Assembly: GCF_965215815.1 (NCBI RefSeq)
Contig: NZ_CBDCEO010000013.1
Location: forward strand, 2,480,001 to 2,544,000
DNA from: Poriferisodalis sp965215815
GTDB taxonomy: Bacteria; Actinomycetota; Acidimicrobiia; Acidimicrobiales; Poriferisodalaceae
Direction of reading: 5' to 3'
DNA length: 64,000 nucleotides
Shown one piece after another: positions 42,125 through 51,363 of this stretch. The stretch's first letter is position 1. The number at the start of each line of letters is the position of its first letter. The translations under genes and the position numbers were made by a program. A model generated the notes under the pieces. It searched no databases. It was not told where the DNA came from and saw only the letters and a program-made list of their open reading frames with translations.

Positions 42125-42967
42125 CTAGCCGCGGGGCACACGGGGCTCGCGGGGCAGTCGCAGAATGCGCTCGCCGATGATGTTGCGCAGGATCTGAGTG
42201 GTGCCTCCCATGATCGTGTAGGCGGGCGCATAGGTCACGTTGCGCGACACCCGGTTCGCACGCATCGTCTGGGAGAAGCTGTTGTTCAGCTCGCCCACCA
42301 GGTTCTCGACGGGCACCGCCACCTCGTCGAAGAACACCTCGTTGAAGTGCGCATCGCCGGATGCATCCCGGATCGGCCGTACCTCGATGCCAGGGCTGTC
42401 CATCGGCACGATCAGTTCGCTCATGCCCTTGTGCGGCGGCGAATCGGGATCGGTCCGGCAGATCAGGTAGCACCAGTTGGCCGTGGCTGCGCCGCTCGTC
42501 CAGATCTTCTGGCCGTTCACGATGAACCGGTCGCCGTCGCGCACCGCTGTGGTCCCGATGGCGGCAACGTCGGAACCCGCATCAGGCTCGGACATCCCGA
42601 TGCACCAGCGAGAGCGTCCCGCACGCATCTCGGGCAGGAACCTGGCCTGCTGTTGTGGCGTGCCATAGGCGAGCAGCACGGGGCCGATCTGGCGGTCGGG
42701 AAAGAACGAGCTGGCCATGGGTGCACCGCCCAGCAGGAGCTGCTCGGTCACCACGAACCGCTCGACCTCGGGCCGCCCGTCGCCCCCGGCCGAGGTCGGC
42801 CAGCACATCCCTATCCAGCCGCGATCTCCCAGCCGCGCCGTGAACTCATCGGAATAGCCGACCAGCCAGCCATCGTCGATCGTGAACAGGTCTGCCGTGG
42901 CTTCGCGCACCCACGCGGCCGCCTCATCAGCCAGATCTGTCAGCTCTTGGGGCCAGCGGTAATCCAC
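42125..42967 (-). CDS. Acyl-CoA dehydrogenase, apparently missing the C-terminal helical domain
   Basis: The start ATG 42967 (MDYRWPQE) is normal for the family. The N-terminal helical and middle beta domains are complete (MSEPDAGSDVAAIGT, GQKIWTSGA, VFFDEVAVPVENLVGE). After residue about 226 the product jumps to a short NSFSQTMRANRV stretch and the terminal YTIMGGTTQILRNIIGERIL. About 100 residues of the helical domain, where many family members keep the catalytic Glu, are absent. Total is 280 against a usual 380-400. An in-frame deletion is likely; the gene may be dead or encode a flavin-binding remnant. Confidence 0.8.
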   Translation of the reverse strand: MDYRWPQELTDLADEAAAWVREATADLFTIDDGWLVGYSDEFTARLGDRGWIGMCWPTSAGGDGRPEVERFVVTEQLLLGGAPMASSFFPDRQIGPVLLAYGTPQQQARFLPEMRAGRSRWCIGMSEPDAGSDVAAIGTTAVRDGDRFIVNGQKIWTSGAATANWCYLICRTDPDSPPHKGMSELIVPMDSPGIEVRPIRDASGDAHFNEVFFDEVAVPVENLVGELNNSFSQTMRANRVSRNVTYAPAYTIMGGTTQILRNIIGERILRLPREPRVPRG

Positions 42968-43021
42968 CGCCAGGACAGTAGATGGCCTCGACCCCCAGGG
43001 TCAGTGCACAGATTGGTTGCC

Positions 43022-43840
43022 TCAGATCAGGAGGTTCGCTCGGAGCATCTCGAGTGCTGCGGGGTCGAGACCGTGGGCCAGCAGATACCCCTCGGCGCCT
43101 GCACGCCTGCCATTGCTTCCCGCACGCCCGAACCGATCGTCGAGCTCTGCCAGAACTGACGCCATCACCCCACGGGGAGCGCTGAGAATCGCCCGCACGT
43201 CGTCGATCGGGATGCCGATCTGCGCGAATTGCGGCGTCAGCTCCTTGATGCGCTGGTGAGACCGCAGCTCGTTGGACAGGCAGTAGTCGTCGAGCACTAC
43301 CTCACGGTTCACACCGAGCGCTTCCAGCAGCAGCGCCGATGCGATGCCGCTGCGGTCCTTGCCGGCGGTGCAGTGGAACAGCATCGGGAGATAGTCCACG
43401 TCGGCCGCAATCGTTACGAACTGAGCGAACCGCTCGCCGTAGGTGCTGATCATCTTCAGATAGAGCTCGGCCATGTCGCCCTCGGAGACCGACCGCAGCC
43501 GGCCTTCGAAGATCTGATCCACCAAGCTGATGTCGCCGTCCACCGTGTCGCCGACCGGCAGGGAAATGTGCGAGGTGACACCGGGCCACAGCCGAGAGCG
43601 GTCCCGCTCGATCTCCGGTCCCGCACGGAAGTCCACCACCGTGCGGATGCCGCGGCTGCCCAACTCGGAGAGGTCGTCGTCGGTCAGCGCGCTCAGCCGA
43701 TCAGAGCGGAACAACGCCCCCGTCCGCACCCGTCTACCGCTCGCTGCGGGATAGCCGCCCACATCGCGGCAGTTCCTCGCACCCTCCAGCACCACTACGG
43801 CATCGGTACGCACGGGCTCGCAGGCTAACCACCGGCGCAC
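43022..43840 (-). CDS. Tyrosine-protein phosphatase (Y_phosphatase3 family)
   Basis: Start at 43840 or GTG 43813. The 272-residue product has ARNCRDVGGYPA near the start, RTGALFRSDRLSALTDDD, the general-acid region VDFRAGPE and the signature HCTAGKDRSG (Cys-x5-Arg, about 174-183). This is the cysteine-phosphatase family that includes MptpB-like lipid/protein phosphatases. The distance to the divergent quinone oxidoreductase gene is only 14 bp, so promoters overlap. Confidence 0.9.
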   Translation of the reverse strand: MRRWLACEPVRTDAVVVLEGARNCRDVGGYPAASGRRVRTGALFRSDRLSALTDDDLSELGSRGIRTVVDFRAGPEIERDRSRLWPGVTSHISLPVGDTVDGDISLVDQIFEGRLRSVSEGDMAELYLKMISTYGERFAQFVTIAADVDYLPMLFHCTAGKDRSGIASALLLEALGVNREVVLDDYCLSNELRSHQRIKELTPQFAQIGIPIDDVRAILSAPRGVMASVLAELDDRFGRAGSNGRRAGAEGYLLAHGLDPAALEMLRANLLI

Positions 43841-43854
43841 TACCGTCGCCGCTC

Positions 43855-44838
43855 ATGCGTGCAGTGGTGATTCCCGAATACGGCGGTGTCGATGTGCTCG
43901 AGGTGCGAGACGTGCCCGCGCCGGTGCCCGGACCCGACGAAGTGCTGGTGGACGTGGTCTGCTCGGCCATGAACCGGGCCGACCTTCTCCAACGGATGGG
44001 CCTCTACCCCGCTCCGGGTCGCAAGCCCGACATCGAGATTCCAGGCCTGGAATTCGCCGGGACCATCGCGGAGCTGGGCGGGCGCGTCACCGGGTGGTCC
44101 GTTGGCGACGAGGTCATGGGGATCACCTCGGGTGGCGCCAAAGCAGAGCAGGTCGTGACCCATGAGCGCATGCTGCAACGCATCCCCGCCTCGGTGACGC
44201 TGCGCGATGCCGCCGCCATTCCCGAAGTGTTCATGACGGCTCACGATGCGCTGATGACTCAGGGCGGGCTGGCCTCGGGCGCCACGGCGCTGGTGCACGC
44301 CGGAGCGTCGGGCGTGGGCACCGCTGCCATCCAGATTGCCAAGGCCATCGGCGCCCGCATAGCGGTCACCTGCTCGACCTCCAAGGTGGCGGCGTGCACC
44401 GACCTCGGGGCAGATCTCGTCGTCGACTACACCGGGGCCGACTTTGCCGAGGCAGTCAAGGAGTGGACCGGCGGCCGCGGCGTCGACGTGGTCCTCGACG
44501 TGATCGGCGGCGACTACCTGGCCCGAAACATCGCGTCGGTGCGCATCCAGGGCCGCATCATCCAAGTCGGCGTCATGGGGGCGCCGATGGCCACGTTCGG
44601 TCTTGGCGCGTTGCTGCCGAAGCGGGCGGCGCTCATCGGAACCGTGCTGCGCTCGCGGCCTATCGAGCAGAAGATCGATGCCAATCAGCGGTTCTGCGCC
44701 GAGCTGCTGCCCCGATTCGACGACGGCTCGCTGCGGCCGGTGATCGACTCTCGCTTTGCCCTCGACGACATCGCCGAGGCCCACAGCTACATGGCAACCA
44801 ACGCGAACGTCGGCAAGATCCTGCTGGATGTGAGCTAG
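43855..44838 (+). CDS. NAD(P)H-quinone oxidoreductase (zeta-crystallin/PIG3-like MDR)
   Basis: ATG 43855, 327 residues. MDR layout without structural zinc cysteines: MRAVVIPEYGGVDVLEV, NRADLLQRMGLYP, GLEFAGTIAELG, the Rossmann motif HAGASGVGTAAIQIAKAIGA, and IGGDYLARNIASVR. PIG3-type enzymes reduce quinones using NADPH. Transcribed alone; convergent with citrate synthase. Confidence 0.92.
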   Translation: MRAVVIPEYGGVDVLEVRDVPAPVPGPDEVLVDVVCSAMNRADLLQRMGLYPAPGRKPDIEIPGLEFAGTIAELGGRVTGWSVGDEVMGITSGGAKAEQVVTHERMLQRIPASVTLRDAAAIPEVFMTAHDALMTQGGLASGATALVHAGASGVGTAAIQIAKAIGARIAVTCSTSKVAACTDLGADLVVDYTGADFAEAVKEWTGGRGVDVVLDVIGGDYLARNIASVRIQGRIIQVGVMGAPMATFGLGALLPKRAALIGTVLRSRPIEQKIDANQRFCAELLPRFDDGSLRPVIDSRFALDDIAEAHSYMATNANVGKILLDVS

Positions 44839-44871
44839 CGCCGATCAGGCGCTGCACATCTCGCGAGACGG

Positions 44872-46143
44872 CTAGCGGGCCTCGATCGGCACATAGTTGC
44901 GCTCGCCGAGACCGGTGTACTTCTGGCGGGGCCGGTAGATCTTCTGCTCGGGATCGCCGAGCATCTCCACCCAGTGCGCCAGCCAGCCGGGCGTGCGCCC
45001 GATGGCGAACAGCACCGTGAACATGTCCATCGGGAAGCCCATCGCCTCATAGATGAGTCCCGAGTAGAAGTCCACGTTCGGGTACAGCCGACGGTCCTTG
45101 AAGTACGAGTCGCTGAGCGCGACCTCCTCGAGCTTCATGGCGATGTCCAGCAGCGGATTCAGCCCGGTCACCTTGAACACCGCGTCGGCAGTCTCCTTGA
45201 TGATCTTTGCTCGCGGGTCGTAGTTCTTGTAGACGCGGTGGCCGAAGCCCTGCAGCAGCACCTCACCGGACTTCGCCCGCTCGACGTAGGACGCCACGTT
45301 GTCGAAGTCGCCGATCTCGTGCAGCATCCGGATGACCTGCTCGTTTGCGCCGCCGTGCAGCGGCCCGTACAGGCCGCAGGTGGCCGCTGCCACCGCCGAG
45401 TACGGATCGGCACGGCTCGAGCCGACCGTGCGCATCGTGGTGGTGGAGCAGTTCTGCTCGTGGTCGGCATGCAGGATGAACAGCACGTCCAGCGCCCGCG
45501 TCAGCGTCGGGTCGGGTTCGTAGTCGGGGTCGGCCACGCTCCACATCATCCGCAGGAAGTTGGCCGTGTAGCTCAGGTGATTCACCGGGTACTCGTAGGG
45601 CAGCCCCATCCGGTTGCGGTAGGTGAACGCCGCCATCGTCGGCATCTTGGCCATCAGCCGGATGATCTGCACCAGCCGTGTGTAGGGATCGTCGATGTCC
45701 TTCGCCTCGGGGTAGAACGTGGACAGCGCGGCGATCGTGGACACCAGGGTGCCCATGGGGTGGGCGTCGTAGCGGAAGCCCTTGATGAAGCGCGTGATGT
45801 CCTCGTGCACGTAGGTGTGGAACGTGATGTGGTGGATCCACTCGGCTGCCTCGGCCTCGGTGGGAAGCTCGCCGTGAATGATCAAGTAGGCAACCTCGAG
45901 GAAGCTGGATTTCTCGGCCAGCTGCTCGATGGGGTAGCCCCGGTAGCGCAGGATTCCCTCGTCCCCGTCGATGAAGGTGATCTTGGAGTCGCAGTTGGCT
46001 GTCGAGAGGTAGGCCGGGTCGTAGAACCACAGACCCCTGTCCAGCCCGCGCAACGCGGCGGCGGAGATCGTGCCGTTGACCACGGGAACGGTCACCGACT
46101 GTCCCGAGCGGTTGTCGGTGATCGTGAAGCTGTCCTCTGCCAT
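44872..46143 (-). CDS. gltA: Citrate synthase (type II)
   Basis: ATG 46143 with a GAGGGGG site. The 423-residue product has the lead-in SKITFIDGDEGILRYRGYPI, catalytic His in FILHADHEQNCST and GPLHGGANE, and Asp in FGHRVYKNYDPRAK. It condenses oxaloacetate and acetyl-CoA. The length and N-terminal domain fit the NADH-sensitive type II group. Together with fumarase and aconitase nearby it forms a loose TCA cluster. Confidence 0.96.
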   Translation of the reverse strand: MAEDSFTITDNRSGQSVTVPVVNGTISAAALRGLDRGLWFYDPAYLSTANCDSKITFIDGDEGILRYRGYPIEQLAEKSSFLEVAYLIIHGELPTEAEAAEWIHHITFHTYVHEDITRFIKGFRYDAHPMGTLVSTIAALSTFYPEAKDIDDPYTRLVQIIRLMAKMPTMAAFTYRNRMGLPYEYPVNHLSYTANFLRMMWSVADPDYEPDPTLTRALDVLFILHADHEQNCSTTTMRTVGSSRADPYSAVAAATCGLYGPLHGGANEQVIRMLHEIGDFDNVASYVERAKSGEVLLQGFGHRVYKNYDPRAKIIKETADAVFKVTGLNPLLDIAMKLEEVALSDSYFKDRRLYPNVDFYSGLIYEAMGFPMDMFTVLFAIGRTPGWLAHWVEMLGDPEQKIYRPRQKYTGLGERNYVPIEAR

Positions 46144-46228
46144 CAGTCCCCCTCGTTCGCCTCGCCGAATGTACCCAATTGGAGGCCTTTCTGCGATTCC
46201 AACGGCTGCACGAATCCGGTCGGCAGGC

Positions 46229-47566
46229 TCACAGCGGAGAGTTGTCGTGGCGGCGATAGCGAAGCCGTTCGCGCTTGGTGGCCAGCATGTCGAGCGTGTC
46301 GATGAGCTCCCGGCGTGTGACCGCGGGGTCGATGACGCTGTCGACATAACCCCGCTCGGCGGCGACATACGGGTTCAGATACGTGTCCTCATAATCGGAG
46401 ACGTATTCGGCGACCTCGCCCTCATCTGCGCCTCGGCGAAGGATCTGGGCCGCTTGGGACGCACCCATCACGGCGAGTTCGGCGGTCGGCCACGCCAGGT
46501 ACACGTCGTTGCCCATCGTCTTGGAGTCCATGACGATGTATGCGCCGCCGTACGACTTGCGCAGCACGACAGCGACGCGCGGCACGGTGGCCCGGGCATA
46601 GGCGAAGGCCAGTTGGGCGCCGTGGCGGATCATCCCGCGCCACTCGAGGTCCTTGCCGGGGTAGAAGCCCGGCGTGTCCACCAAGGTGACGAGCGGCAGG
46701 CCGAAGGCGTCGCAGAAGTTGACGAAGCGGGCGCCTTTCTGGCTTGCGGCAATGTCCAGCGTTCCCGCGATGCTCATCGGCTGGTTCGCCAGCACGCCCA
46801 CGGCGTAGCCACCCATCGAAGCGAAGCCCGTCACCAAGTTCGGCGCCCAGGCCGCCCTCAACTCGACGAAGCAGCCGTCGTCGATGAGTTCGGCGATGAT
46901 GTCGCGGACGTCGTAGGCGCCCGTCGGCACCGAAGGCAGCAGGTCGCCTGCTTCGGGTGTCAGCCGGTCGCGCGGGTCGCTGGTCTCTATGAGCGGCGGC
47001 AACTCGTCGCAGTGCAATGGCAGGTAGCCCAGCATCTCGGTCAGCACCTCGAGCACGTTGCCGGCCGAGGTGACTGCCGATGCTGTCCCTGAAGCACTGG
47101 CATGGATCGAGGCGCCCCCCAGCTCGTCAGGCCCGATCGCCACACCGGTCATCTCGCGCACCGGGACCGGGCCGCTCACGAAGGCGTACGCATCCTCGGA
47201 CATCACGACGATGTCGGACAGCCCGATCAGCAGCGCGATGCCCGAGATGGCCTGTCCGGTGACTCCGGCCAGGATCGGGACCACGCCCGAGCACCGCACG
47301 AGGACCCGTGCGGCCTCGCCCCAGCCGTGCAACGCAGCGACGCCGTGGTTCGCGTCGGCTCCGCTGGAGGACAGCATGAGGACCACAGGCAGGCGCTTGG
47401 CGAGCGCCGTTTGAAGGCCGGCGACGATGGTCTCGCTGTCGGCAGGTGCGAGGGCGCCTCGCCGGTGGGGACTGTCGGCGGAGATGAGGATGGCTGCGCG
47501 CCCGCCGAGGGCGACGATGCCGGCGGTGACATGTCCACTTGCGCCGGCGCGCAGCTGCAGGTCCAC
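46229..47566 (-). CDS. Acyl-CoA carboxylase beta (carboxyltransferase) subunit
   Basis: Start uncertain: GTG 47566 is chosen; the frame extends to a TTG at 47626, 3 bases after the LysR stop. About 445 residues, against about 510-530 in PccB/AccD, with the usual N-terminal 70 residues missing. Both crotonase-like halves are present: SGADANHGVAALHGWGEAAR, IALLIGLSDIVVM, later GYAVGVLANQP, LVDTPGFYPGKDLEWRGMIR, and KSYGGAYIVMDSKTMG. It transfers carboxyl from biotin to an acyl-CoA (acetyl or propionyl unknown). No biotin-carrier subunit is adjacent. Confidence 0.85.
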   Translation of the reverse strand: MDLQLRAGASGHVTAGIVALGGRAAILISADSPHRRGALAPADSETIVAGLQTALAKRLPVVLMLSSSGADANHGVAALHGWGEAARVLVRCSGVVPILAGVTGQAISGIALLIGLSDIVVMSEDAYAFVSGPVPVREMTGVAIGPDELGGASIHASASGTASAVTSAGNVLEVLTEMLGYLPLHCDELPPLIETSDPRDRLTPEAGDLLPSVPTGAYDVRDIIAELIDDGCFVELRAAWAPNLVTGFASMGGYAVGVLANQPMSIAGTLDIAASQKGARFVNFCDAFGLPLVTLVDTPGFYPGKDLEWRGMIRHGAQLAFAYARATVPRVAVVLRKSYGGAYIVMDSKTMGNDVYLAWPTAELAVMGASQAAQILRRGADEGEVAEYVSDYEDTYLNPYVAAERGYVDSVIDPAVTRRELIDTLDMLATKRERLRYRRHDNSPL

Positions 47567-47629
47567 TGTCGTGAGGCTATGCCCCCACCGGACTGTGTCA
47601 TGAATCAGGCTGGCCGGCCGCCGCAAGGC

Positions 47630-48547
47630 TCACGCAGCAGTGACGCCAGGGATGCGACGGGACACGCTGCGCATCACCGAGCGGAGCACATCGCGGGCTG
47701 CCGCCGCCGGCGCCGAGAGCATGCCGCGGCGGCGGATGGCCAGCGCGACCTGGCGGGGAGGCAGGCCTGCAACGGTGAGCACGCTCCAGTCGCCTCGATC
47801 GGTCCAGACCGGAATCGAGGTGATGGGCACGATGGCCGGTCCGTAGCCCTGAAACGCCAGTGTGGCGGTCAGCCGAATGCCGTCGAGCTGCGCCAATGTC
47901 CGCAGCGTGACACCGTGCCGAGCCGCGACCGAGTCGATGAGCATCCGCATTGCAGAACCGGGCGGACCGAGCAGCATCTCGTGCTGTTCGAGTTCTACGA
48001 AGCCCACTTCGCGGTCGCCGAGCGCCGCCAGCGCGTGCCCAGTGGGAGCGATGACGACGAATTCCTCGGTGAACAGAGGCGTGGTGACCAACTCCTCGTG
48101 GTCGACCGGGGCATTCACCACGGCGAGGTCGAGTTCGCCGCCTTCGAGCAGGCGTGTCAGCGCAAGCGTGGTGGAATCGACCACCGTGGCGTCGACATCA
48201 GGGTGGCGCCGGCGCAACTCGTCCAGAAAGGGCGGCAACAGCCACCTGCCGGGGGTCCCGATGATGCCGAGATGGACGTCGCCGGTGACATGGGACGTCA
48301 TCGACGCCACGTCGGCTCGCATGGAGGCAATCTCGCCGTTGATGCGCTTGATGCGCGCCAGCACCACCTCGCCCTCGGGCGTCAAGGACCCGACTGCTCG
48401 ATCCACGAGCACCGCGCCCAACTCTTCCTCCAGTTTCGCAATATGGCTCGACACGTTGGACTGCACGGTGTGCAGCGCACGTGCGGCTGCCGAGAAGCGG
48501 CCATGAGCAGCAACTGCAGACAGCGCATCGAGGTACTTCAGGTCCAT
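47630..48547 (-). CDS. LysR-family transcriptional regulator
   Basis: ATG 48547, 305 residues. Winged HTH at 1-60 (LDALSAVAAHGRFSAAARAL, QSNVSSHIAKLEEELG), then a substrate-binding domain with VHLGIIGTPGRWLLPPFL. It is directly upstream of the carboxyltransferase gene on the same strand (3-63 bp gap depending on start), so it probably regulates that gene from the shared promoter. A perfect inverted repeat lies 30 bp before its start. Confidence 0.9.
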   Translation of the reverse strand: MDLKYLDALSAVAAHGRFSAAARALHTVQSNVSSHIAKLEEELGAVLVDRAVGSLTPEGEVVLARIKRINGEIASMRADVASMTSHVTGDVHLGIIGTPGRWLLPPFLDELRRRHPDVDATVVDSTTLALTRLLEGGELDLAVVNAPVDHEELVTTPLFTEEFVVIAPTGHALAALGDREVGFVELEQHEMLLGPPGSAMRMLIDSVAARHGVTLRTLAQLDGIRLTATLAFQGYGPAIVPITSIPVWTDRGDWSVLTVAGLPPRQVALAIRRRGMLSAPAAAARDVLRSVMRSVSRRIPGVTAA

Positions 48548-48576
48548 TCGGCCACGCTAGCGCGCCGCGGCTGACC

Positions 48577-48591
48577 ATCTCTCAAAGAGAT
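48577..48591. promoter_or_regulatory. Inverted repeat ATCTCT-CAA-AGAGAT (likely LysR operator)
   Basis: The 6-bp arms are exact around a 3-bp spacer and contain the T-N11-A pattern of LysR-type sites. The site is 30 bp upstream of the LysR start, suiting autoregulation and control of the following carboxyltransferase gene. Confidence 0.6.
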
Positions 48592-48788
48592 TGAAACTAT
48601 CTGTGCTAACTGCTGGCCAGATAATGAAGCCAGAGCTAATTTGTTCTTGAGCGGTTACACCAAATCGCTCGACATATCGCACCGCCGCACGGTGTCCCCC
48701 CCACCCGGCGGGCGAGCGCCGGATCGGAAGCCCCCGCTCCGACCGGCAACAGGTCCAAGCGTTACCCACGCCCAGAGACCTCAGCGAA

Positions 48789-48817
48789 GAAGCCGGCCCG
48801 CCCCCCGGGCCGGCTTC
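48789..48817 (-). terminator. Strong 12-bp stem-loop after the aconitase gene
   Basis: GAAGCCGGCCCG (48789-48800) pairs exactly with CGGGCCGGCTTC (48806-48817) around CCCCC. On the minus strand it is followed by TTCTTCGC. It lies 86 bp past the aconitase stop and should end that transcript. The rest of 48592-48902 has no gene; short GTGCCCAGCCGG repeats are present near 48865. Confidence 0.75.
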
Positions 48818-48902
48818 CTCGCGCCGGGGCCGAAAAGTGCTGCAGCCGTGCCGATCCAGCAGTGCCCAGCCGGAGGTGCCCAGCCGGCGGTGCCGAGCCC
48901 GA

Positions 48903-51182
48903 CTAGAGCGAGGCCCGGATGATGTTGAGCGCCGAGCCGGCCTTGAACCACTTCACCTGTTCGGCACTGAAGGTGTGGTCGGTGTCGAATGAGATTGTCT
49001 CGCCCGACGGCTTGCGCACCTCGACCGTGACGGTCCGTCCCGGCGCCAGGTCGGCAAGGCCCCGCACCGAGATCCGGTCGTCGGGGCCGATGCGGTCGTA
49101 GTCGGCCGGATCGGCGAACGTGAGCGGCAGCATGCCCTGCTTCTTCAGGTTGGTCTCGTGGATGCGGGCGAAACTTCGGCACAGCGCAACGAGAGCGCCC
49201 CGGAAGCGAGGCTCCATGGCGGCGTGCTCGCGGCTCGATCCTTCGCCCATGTTCTCGTCGCCGATCACCACCCAGTTCACGCCGGCATCGTGGTACGCCT
49301 TCGCGATCTCGGGATACGGCTGCGTCTCGCCCGTCAGCTGATTCTTGCCGTGGCCCACTTCGTAACCCTCGAAGGCATTCACTGCGCCCAGGTACAGGTT
49401 CCCCGAGATGTTCTCGAGGTGACCCCGGTAGCGAAGCCAAGGACCGGCCATCGAGATGTGGTCGGTGGTGAACTTGCCCTGAGCCTTGACCAGCACGGGC
49501 AGGTCTTCGTAGTCGTTGCCATCCCACGCCTCGAACGGCGCCAGCACCTGCAGGCGATCCGAGCTCGGCGAGACGCGCACATCCACGCCGCCCCGATCCG
49601 TGGGCGGTGCCACAAAGCCGCTCTCGCCAGGGTCGAAGCCGGCAGGCGGCAGTTCGACGCCCACCGGAGTCGGCAGCGAGACCGGCTCGCCGGAATCGGT
49701 GTGCAGCACGCCGTTGACCGGGTCGAAGTCGAGCGTTCCCGCCAGCGCCAGCGCCATGACGGTCTCGGGCGAGGTCACGAACGCCAACGTCGCTGCGTCA
49801 CCGTCGTTGCGCTTGGGGAAATTGCGGTTGTAGGAGGTGACGATCACATTGGCTTTGCCCGGGACATAGTTCTCGTCGCCGGAGCGGTCCCACTGGCCGA
49901 TGCAGGGTCCGCAGGCATTGGCCAGCACGGTGGCGCCCAGCGCTTCGAAGTCGGCAAGCAGGCCGTCACGCTCGATGGTGGCGCGCACCTGTTCTGAACC
50001 GGGGGTCACGAGCAGCTGTGTCCGTGCCCGCAAGCCCTTCGCCGCGGCGTCACGGGCGATAGAGGCCGCCCGGGTGATGTCCTCGTAGCTCGAGTTGGTG
50101 CAGCTGCCGATGAGCGCTGCGCTGATGTCGAGCGGCCAGCCCTGGGTGCGGGCCTCCGCGCCTAGCGCGGACACCTCGCGGGCGAGATCGGGCGTGTGGG
50201 GGCCGTTGATGTGAGGGCGAAGCTGGGACAGGTCGATCTCGATGACCTGGTCGTAATGGGCCTCCGGATCGGCCATGGCGGCGTCATCGGGGCGCAGGTG
50301 CTCGGCGACCGCATCGGCCGCGGCGGCGACCGCCTCGCGCCCGGTTGCTGCCAGGTAACGGGACATCGCAGCGTCGTAGCCGAACAGCGACGTGGTGGCG
50401 CCGATCTCGGCACCCATGTTGCAGATAGTCCCTTTGCCGGTTGCGCTCAGCGACTCGGCTCCGGGCCCGAAGTACTCCACGATGGCTCCGGTGCCGCCTG
50501 ACACCGTGAGGATCTCGGCCACCTTCAAGATCACGTCTTTGGGCGCGCTCCAGCCCGACAGCTCGCCGGTGAGCTTCACGCCGATCACCTTGGGCCAGCG
50601 CACGTTCCAGGCGAATCCGGTCATCACGTCCACTGCATCCGCGCCGCCGACGCCCACCGCGATCATGCCCAGCCCGCCCGCGTTGGGGGTGTGGCTGTCG
50701 GTGCCGATCATCATCCCGCCGGGGAAGGCGTACTGCTCCAGCACGACCTGGTGGATGATGCCGCTGCCGGGCTTCCAGAACCCCGCGCCGTAGCGGGCAC
50801 TGACGCTTTCGAGGAAGTCGTACACCTCTTCGTTGTTCTCTGTGGCCGCCAGCAGGTCGCGCTTGCCGTCCTCGCGAGCCTGGATCAGGTGGTCGCAGTG
50901 TGTCGTGGTGGGCACCGCGACCTCGTCCAGTCCCGCGGTCATGAATTGCAGCCACGCCATCTGCGCGGTGGCGTCCTGCATGGCGACACGATCCGGCTCC
51001 AGGTCGACATAGGAGACGGCGCGCTCAAGGGACTGCTCACGGCTCGACAGGTGCGCGATGAGGATCTTCTCTGACAGTGTGAGCGCGCGCCCCAGGCGCT
51101 CACGCCCGAATGACACGGCATCTGCCAGGCCGGCGTACACCTCTTCGATCAACTCGATCGGAGTACTCGCGTGAACAGCCAT
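48903..51182 (-). CDS. acn: Aconitate hydratase (mitochondrial-type, about 759 residues)
   Basis: ATG 51182 with a GGGGAG site. Cluster cysteines are in SCTNSS and ACGPCIGQW; MIGTDSHTPNAGGLG and KFTTDHISMAGPW are substrate-binding signatures, and GSSREHAAMEPR lies in the swivel domain. It isomerises citrate and isocitrate. The size and order fit the mitochondrial-like AcnA branch rather than AcnB. It ends at a strong hairpin (48789-48817). Confidence 0.96.
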   Translation of the reverse strand: MAVHASTPIELIEEVYAGLADAVSFGRERLGRALTLSEKILIAHLSSREQSLERAVSYVDLEPDRVAMQDATAQMAWLQFMTAGLDEVAVPTTTHCDHLIQAREDGKRDLLAATENNEEVYDFLESVSARYGAGFWKPGSGIIHQVVLEQYAFPGGMMIGTDSHTPNAGGLGMIAVGVGGADAVDVMTGFAWNVRWPKVIGVKLTGELSGWSAPKDVILKVAEILTVSGGTGAIVEYFGPGAESLSATGKGTICNMGAEIGATTSLFGYDAAMSRYLAATGREAVAAAADAVAEHLRPDDAAMADPEAHYDQVIEIDLSQLRPHINGPHTPDLAREVSALGAEARTQGWPLDISAALIGSCTNSSYEDITRAASIARDAAAKGLRARTQLLVTPGSEQVRATIERDGLLADFEALGATVLANACGPCIGQWDRSGDENYVPGKANVIVTSYNRNFPKRNDGDAATLAFVTSPETVMALALAGTLDFDPVNGVLHTDSGEPVSLPTPVGVELPPAGFDPGESGFVAPPTDRGGVDVRVSPSSDRLQVLAPFEAWDGNDYEDLPVLVKAQGKFTTDHISMAGPWLRYRGHLENISGNLYLGAVNAFEGYEVGHGKNQLTGETQPYPEIAKAYHDAGVNWVVIGDENMGEGSSREHAAMEPRFRGALVALCRSFARIHETNLKKQGMLPLTFADPADYDRIGPDDRISVRGLADLAPGRTVTVEVRKPSGETISFDTDHTFSAEQVKWFKAGSALNIIRASL

Positions 51183-51363
51183 GGACAACTCCCCGTTCGC
51201 AGGCGGAATTGCCGGCAGGTGTACGCATCTGCAGCGGGACGCGTTGCCCGCCGGCCAAGGCAACAATCTAAGAGGTTCACCCTGTCGTGACCTCCTGGGC
51301 CAAAGAGTCCATTGCAGCAGGGCAGCCTCGGCAATGAATTTCATTCATTACTAAGGTCCTCAT

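Noticed and set aside
48840..48900. Short tandem repeats GTGCCCAGCCGG
   Set aside because: Only two or three degenerate units in a GC-rich spacer; no structure or spacing worth a separate claim.
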